DNA of 35,686 bases, taken from NCBI GenBank assembly GCA_949295265.1, contig CASFKR010000011.1, positions 1-35,686 of the forward strand, given 5' to 3'. Below the pieces are notes generated by a model. That model searched no databases. It was not told the DNA's origin and saw only the letters and a list, made by a program, of their open reading frames with translations. This DNA comes from an uncultured Verrucomicrobiota bacterium (lineage in GTDB: Bacteria; Verrucomicrobiota; Kiritimatiellia; RFP12; UBA3636). Positions 31,733 through 35,686 of the stretch are shown in pieces (position 1 is the first letter of the stretch; every line of letters begins with the position of its first letter). The translations under genes were made by a program, and so were the position numbers.

Positions 31733-32608
31733 CTACTCCAGATTTTGCACCTGTTCGCGGAAGGTTTCAATCAGCGTTTTGAGCTCGACGACATGCCGCG
31801 CGATTTCGGCATCGTTCGCCTTGGAGCCGATGGTATTCGCTTCGCGGTTCATTTCCTGGCACAGGAAGTCGAGTTTGCGGCCACAGGGCTCCGCCGCGTC
31901 GAAGAGGGCGACGGCATGTTTGAAATGCGATTCGAGGCGCGTGAGCTCTTCGGAAATATCCATCCGGTCGGCGTAGAGCACCATTTCGCGGCGCAGGGCG
32001 GGATCGTCCGGCGGGAGGGTTTCGCCCAGTTCCGCCACGCGTTTGCGGAGCGCTTCGAGGTGCGCCGGCGCCACGAGCGGCGCGCGGCGCGCAATCGCCG
32101 CGCGCTCGTCGCCCATGCGCTGCAGGCGTTTTTCCAGGTCGCGCCGCAGGGTTTCCCCTTCGCGCCGCCGCATGTCGTTGAGCGAGCGGAGCGCCCCGGA
32201 GACGGCGTCTTCGACGACGGGGCGGACGCGCTCCGGGTCGGGCGCCGGGGCTTCCGGGAGGCAGCCCGGCATGCGCGCGAGCTCCGAGAGCGAGAGCTCG
32301 AAGGGGAGCCCGGACTCCGCCGCCAGGTCGCGCAGCGCGGCGAGCGCGGCTTTGACGGCCGCCGGGTCGATGCGCGAGCCCTGTTCGGCGGGCGGCAGCG
32401 TGAGGCGCACCGTCAGCTGCGCCCGTCCGCGGGTCAGGGCTTCGTGCACCAGCGAGCGGCAGCCTTCCTCCAGCGCGGAGAGACCCGCGGGCAGCGAGAG
32501 GTTGCAGTCGAATTGCCGCCGGTTGACGGTGGCAATCTCCGCTTCGGCGCGGATGCCGTTTTGCTCGGACGTCGCCCGGCCGAAGCCGGTCATGGACAGG
32601 GTGGACAT
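31733..32608 (-). CDS. yicC: YicC family endoribonuclease
   Basis: A 291-residue YicC/YloC protein, an endoribonuclease family implicated in small-RNA and mRNA decay. The N-terminus has the hallmark MTGFGRA (6-12), then VNRRQFDCNLSLP. The C-terminus has the DUF1732 signature: DRMDISEELTRLESH, GRKLDFLCQEMNREANTIGSK and ELKTLIETFREQVQN. Length matches the family (about 290). ATG 32608 is set by the conserved start; upstream frame residues are not family-like, and the preceding sequence is pyrimidine-rich with no Shine-Dalgarno. It is 125 bases downstream of icd with a hairpin between. Confidence 0.96.
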   Translation of the reverse strand: MSTLSMTGFGRATSEQNGIRAEAEIATVNRRQFDCNLSLPAGLSALEEGCRSLVHEALTRGRAQLTVRLTLPPAEQGSRIDPAAVKAALAALRDLAAESGLPFELSLSELARMPGCLPEAPAPDPERVRPVVEDAVSGALRSLNDMRRREGETLRRDLEKRLQRMGDERAAIARRAPLVAPAHLEALRKRVAELGETLPPDDPALRREMVLYADRMDISEELTRLESHFKHAVALFDAAEPCGRKLDFLCQEMNREANTIGSKANDAEIARHVVELKTLIETFREQVQNLE

Positions 32609-32675
32609 GGGGGCGGGGGGGAAAAAGATTCGGTTGTGGAAGATGCCGCCGACGGAGGGCGGGGCGGACGGCAAA

Positions 32676-32711
32676 CGGTCCCCGGGCAGCGCAAGGCGCC
32701 GCCGGGGACCG
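32676..32711 (-). terminator. Hairpin, probable terminator or attenuator after icd
   Basis: Perfect 10-bp stem CGGTCCCCGG (32676-32685) with CCGGGGACCG (32702-32711), then TTTGCCG in the minus direction. It lies 22 bases past the icd stop and before yicC. The T run is short. Confidence 0.6.
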
Positions 32712-32733
32712 CGGGAGCGTGCCGGGAAGCCGC

Positions 32734-33996
32734 TCAGCTGCGAATGGCGGCAACGAGCGCCTGACCGAATTCGGAGCAGCGGACCTCGCGCGCGCCTTCC
32801 ATCTGGCGGGCAAAATCGTAGGTGACGACGCCCGAGGAGATGACCTTGTCCATCGCCTTTTCCACAAGGTCGGCGGCTTCGGTCCAGCCCAGATACCGGA
32901 GCATCATGGCGCCGGAGAGAATCAGCGAGCCGGGGTTCACTTTGTCCAGCCCCGCATACTTGGGCGCCGTGCCGTGCGTGGCTTCGAAGATGGCCGCGCC
33001 CGTCGTGTAGTTGATGTTCGCACCCGGCGCAATGCCGATGCCGCCGACGGTTGCCGCCAGCGCATCGGAAATGTAGTCGCCGTTGAGGTTGAGCGTGGCA
33101 ATGACCGAGTACTCGGCGGGGCGCGTCAGAATCTGCTGCAGGAACGCATCGGCGATGCAGTCCTTCACGATGATTTCGCGGCCCGTCTTCGGGTTGTTGA
33201 AGCGGCACCACGGTCCCTTGTCGATGACCGTTGCGCCGAATTCATCGCGCGCCAGCGCATAGCCCCAGTCGCGGAAGGCGCCTTCCGTGAACTTCATGAT
33301 GTTGCCCTTGTGCACGAGCGTGACGCTGGGCAGATCATTGTCGATGGCATACCGGATGGCGGCGCGCACGAGGCGCTCCGTGCCTTCCTTCGAGACGGGC
33401 TTGATGCCGATGGACGAGGTTTCCGGGAAGCGAATCTTGGTGACGCCCATTTCTTCGCGCAGGAAGGCGAGCACTTTTTTCGCCGCATCCGTGCCGTTCA
33501 TCCACTCGATGCCGGCATAAATGTCCTCCGTGTTTTCGCGGAAAATGACCATGTCGGTCTTTTCCGGATGTTTCACGGGGGAGGGAACGCCGGAGAAGTA
33601 GCGGACCGGGCGCAGACAGACGTAGAGGTCGAGGAGCTGGCGCAGCGCCACGTTCAGCGAGCGGATGCCGCCGCCGATCGGCGTCGTCAGCGGCCCTTTG
33701 ATGCCCACCAGATACTGCCGGAAGGCGTCGAGCGTTTCATCCGGGAGCCACGTGTTGTCGCCGTAGACGGAGACGGCTTTTTCGCCCGCATACACTTCCA
33801 TCCAGGAAATGCGCCGCTTGCCCTGGTAGGCGACTTCCACGGCGGCATCCCAGACGGGGAGCGAGGCTTTGGTGATGTCCGGGCCCGTGCCATCGCCTTC
33901 GATGAACGGGAGAATCGGATGGTCGGGGACGATGAGCCCGTCGGGACCCATGGTGACCGGTGCGCCGGTCTCGGGAACGGTAATGTGCTGAAACAT
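32734..33996 (-). CDS. icd: Isocitrate dehydrogenase, NADP-dependent
   Basis: A 420-residue enzyme of the E. coli Icd type (416 residues), oxidising isocitrate to 2-oxoglutarate with CO2 release in the TCA cycle. Substrate loop [13 protein letters not shown] places Ser113 and Asn115 as in E. coli, including the serine that AceK phosphorylates there. Other motifs are [13 protein letters not shown], the [14 protein letters not shown] region, [10 protein letters not shown] with metal-binding Asp, and [11 protein letters not shown]. The Lys-Tyr pair after THGTAP, and VTYDFAR with Tyr and Arg, indicate NADP rather than NAD. The start ATG 33996 gives a family-like N-terminus; the longer open frame overlaps the upstream gene. 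It is 38 bases after the YdjY-like gene stop, with the short hairpin GCGGCTC/GAGCCGC (34015-34031) in the gap. Confidence 0.97.
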   Translation of the reverse strand: MFQHITVPETGAPVTMGPDGLIVPDHPILPFIEGDGTGPDITKASLPVWDAAVEVAYQGKRRISWMEVYAGEKAVSVYGDNTWLPDETLDAFRQYLVGIKGPLTTPIGGGIRSLNVALRQLLDLYVCLRPVRYFSGVPSPVKHPEKTDMVIFRENTEDIYAGIEWMNGTDAAKKVLAFLREEMGVTKIRFPETSSIGIKPVSKEGTERLVRAAIRYAIDNDLPSVTLVHKGNIMKFTEGAFRDWGYALARDEFGATVIDKGPWCRFNNPKTGREIIVKDCIADAFLQQILTRPAEYSVIATLNLNGDYISDALAATVGGIGIAPGANINYTTGAAIFEATHGTAPKYAGLDKVNPGSLILSGAMMLRYLGWTEAADLVEKAMDKVISSGVVTYDFARQMEGAREVRCSEFGQALVAAIRS

Positions 33997-34034
33997 GGTT
34001 GGTTGGAGAGGTAAGCGGCTCCGGGAGCCGCCGA

Positions 34035-35435
34035 TTAGTCCACAAAAATCTGTACAAGCGAATGGGTGTCCCGCACGGCGTCGAGCCAGGGGCGGACCGC
34101 GGCGTAGGGGAGGGACCCGGGAACAAAGACGAGGAGCACGCCGATGTCCGGCGGCGAATGCTTTTGCAGGAGCGCGGGGAAGGCGTCGACCGAGCTCACG
34201 GGAATGTCGGTCGCCGAGAGGTCGGGCTTGAGCGAATTTTCGCGCCACGTTTCGGTAATGGCGACGAGCGTGACCGCCGGTGCCGCGCCTTCTTCCGCCG
34301 GGGCCGCAAAGCGCAGTTCGCAGGGTTGCGAGAAGCGCTGCTCGCGGTCGCGCCACGCTTCCTGCGGAAGGAAGGCCTTCACGTAGGGGAAGCCCGCCGG
34401 GGGCGCATCCACGCGCACGCCCGTGTCTGCGCTGTCCAGCCGGTCGAGCAGCTGCGCCATCGCCCGCAGGTCGCGGATCGCCACGGTGTCATCCCAGCGG
34501 ACCGAGAGGTAGACGTCCTGCCGCTGTTTTTCGCGCATGTCGCGCAGCGCCTGAACCGCCTCGGTGGCCGAAACGGGCTCCGCCCCGTCGAGCGAAATGC
34601 CGTCGGGCTTGAGCGTCAGCGTGAGGTCGCGCACGCGCAACGGCGCACCTTCGGGACGCGCTTCGGGCTTGAAGGTGATGACCGCCGGCGCCCACGCGTT
34701 GGTCGGCGCATGTTTCGCGATGACGTTGCTTTCGTACACTTCGTTCTGCATCGCCATGCGCGGCACGTCCAGAATCGTAATCTTTTCGTTGTAGGCGGAA
34801 ATGAGGGAGCCGGGGCCGCTCGAATCGACGTCGAGCGATTTGTCTTTCTCGAGCCAGGCACCGCCCAGATAGACGAAGGTGCGGTCCGCATACGGCCGGT
34901 CGGTCTGCGCGTCCTGAATGAGGTCCGCCAGCGGCATCGCCGGTACGCCGTCCATGGTGACGGTTGCCTCGAGGCGTTCCCCGGCCGACCAGTAGCGGTA
35001 GAGGTTGTAATCGACGGTGCGCCCGGGTTTCATGCCGATGAAGTCGAAGGCCCGGCGGATGTCCGCTCCAAGCGCAAAGGTCTGGAAGAGGGCTTCGTAT
35101 TCATGCCCGGAATTGAGCGTGATGAGGTAAAACTCGGCGATGGAGCCGCGGCTCAGCCCCGTCGTGTGGGCGTCGATTTCCACCGTGCGTGCCGTTTTGT
35201 CGGCGCGCACGCCTTTGGCGACAAAGAGCGTGTCTTCCTTGCCGGCCTGTGCCTTTTTGGCGGCCTCATAAGTGGCGTCGACCTGCTGTTCGAGGGCCGC
35301 AAGCGCCTTTTGGGTCGCCGCCTGAACGTTTTCCTCTTCGTCGGCGGGCGGCTCGGTCGCATCCGCCGCCGGCAACCAGGGGGTGAGCGCCATCGCGGCG
35401 CAAACAGGAAGGAGGGAACGGATGAATGTACGCAT
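34035..35435 (-). CDS. Secreted YdjY-like domain protein, unknown function
   Basis: A 466-residue exported protein. The signal peptide is residues 1-24 (hydrophobic core 7-21, ending PAADA), then an acidic, coiled-coil-prone stretch (30-66). Residues 68-165 resemble the YdjY domain: [20 protein letters not shown], then [16 protein letters not shown] (102-117) with the His-Glu of that family, and [10 protein letters not shown]. YdjY proteins are predicted redox or Fe-S associated, but their role is unproven. A second half (about 250-466) is not recognised; the [12 protein letters not shown]...[19 protein letters not shown] stretch has an ExbD/TolR-like look (weak). The start ATG 35435 is preceded by a good promoter but a weak ribosome-binding site. 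Its closeness to icd is probably incidental. Confidence 0.85.
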   Translation of the reverse strand: MRTFIRSLLPVCAAMALTPWLPAADATEPPADEEENVQAATQKALAALEQQVDATYEAAKKAQAGKEDTLFVAKGVRADKTARTVEIDAHTTGLSRGSIAEFYLITLNSGHEYEALFQTFALGADIRRAFDFIGMKPGRTVDYNLYRYWSAGERLEATVTMDGVPAMPLADLIQDAQTDRPYADRTFVYLGGAWLEKDKSLDVDSSGPGSLISAYNEKITILDVPRMAMQNEVYESNVIAKHAPTNAWAPAVITFKPEARPEGAPLRVRDLTLTLKPDGISLDGAEPVSATEAVQALRDMREKQRQDVYLSVRWDDTVAIRDLRAMAQLLDRLDSADTGVRVDAPPAGFPYVKAFLPQEAWRDREQRFSQPCELRFAAPAEEGAAPAVTLVAITETWRENSLKPDLSATDIPVSSVDAFPALLQKHSPPDIGVLLVFVPGSLPYAAVRPWLDAVRDTHSLVQIFVD

Positions 35436-35490
35436 GAGAAAACCCCGCAAGAATGGATGAAATACAAAGCCACGCTGACGTGTTGCGTCA

Positions 35491-35519
35491 AGTATACCCA
35501 AGCCTTTTTTCCCTTGCAA
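35491..35519 (-). promoter_or_regulatory. Promoter of the YdjY-like gene
   Basis: Minus strand TTGCAA (35514-35519), 17 nt, TATACT (35491-35496). Immediately downstream lies the inverted repeat TGACG-tgttg-CGTCA (35476-35490), over the expected transcription start, a possible operator. Confidence 0.6.
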
Positions 35520-35532
35520 ATCGCGCCCGCCT

Positions 35533-35641
35533 CAGGCTTATCCCGGATTTTTGAACCACACGGAGGGAGATTTGTGAAACTCAGCCACGCGATGAGTTAA
35601 GATAATTGAGCCACACGGAGGGGCGGAGCCCCCTTCTGAAG
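35533..35641 (+). repeat. Second copy of the dispersed GAGCCACACGGAG repeat pair
   Basis: 35533-35565 matches 1818-1850 (31 of 33 bases) and 35606-35641 is identical to 1908-1943. The order and orientation are the same, but the spacer is different and shorter (40 against 57 bases). The rest of the window to 35686 shows no gene. Confidence 0.85.
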
Positions 35642-35686
35642 TCTCCACGAACGTTCCGACCAAGGTGTCAAATAAGGACTTTTTCT

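Noticed and set aside
1-35686. tRNA, rRNA or known riboswitch
   Set aside because: No cloverleaf with a GTTCRA-type T arm, no rRNA segments and no riboswitch core were seen by eye. A covariance search would be needed to exclude divergent ncRNAs.

Overview
The window is a GC-rich bacterial chromosome segment with 20 recognisable genes, one of them cut by the left edge. The gene set fits a Gram-negative bacterium of the PVC superphylum. The evidence is lipid A biosynthesis by LpxI, large sodium:solute symporters, secreted PA14 and glycine-rich proteins, several glycoside hydrolases, and intergenic ACAGGA-type repeats. A gut or anaerobic Kiritimatiellota-like lineage is my best guess; this is inference, because no rRNA or marker phylogeny is possible here.

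Left part (1-7.4 kb): the start of a secreted glycine-rich protein, an intracellular GH13 alpha-amylase-type enzyme, an AT-richer PD-(D/E)XK nuclease gene enclosed by repeats (probably acquired), a secreted GH42-like putative glycosidase, and a DUF1846 protein overlapping it.

Middle (7.4-15.5 kb): housekeeping genes. On the minus strand rpsU-lepA-maf and uppS-cdsA-hemolysin III-lpxI form two clusters for translation and for envelope/lipid synthesis. A methyltransferase gene on the plus strand lies between them.

Carbohydrate/transport block (15.9-28.6 kb): on the minus strand a PA14 secreted protein, then two GH50 (beta-agarase family) paralogues and an 817-residue sodium:solute symporter. 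A PutP-type Na+/proline symporter is divergent from the PA14 gene. One GH50 copy is a lipoprotein with both catalytic glutamates. The other has no signal peptide and has alanine at the nucleophile position.

Right part (28.7-35.7 kb): a small hypothetical protein, a GcnA-like GH20 hexosaminidase, YicC endoribonuclease, NADP-type isocitrate dehydrogenase and a secreted YdjY-like protein.

The least explained content is intergenic. Five regions (about 3.47-3.72, 7.48-7.83, 10.78-11.11, 15.5-15.84 and 29.0-29.66 kb) carry a mosaic of hairpin modules joined to short tandem arrays, and nearly every array has a 9-bp period (ACAGGAnnn, CTGGGGCnA, GATGATTCC). One array contains the maf stop codon. A second theme is promoter architecture: three genes (the DUF1846 gene, uppS and the methyltransferase) have a -10 box ending only 7-8 nt before the ATG, which predicts leaderless transcripts.
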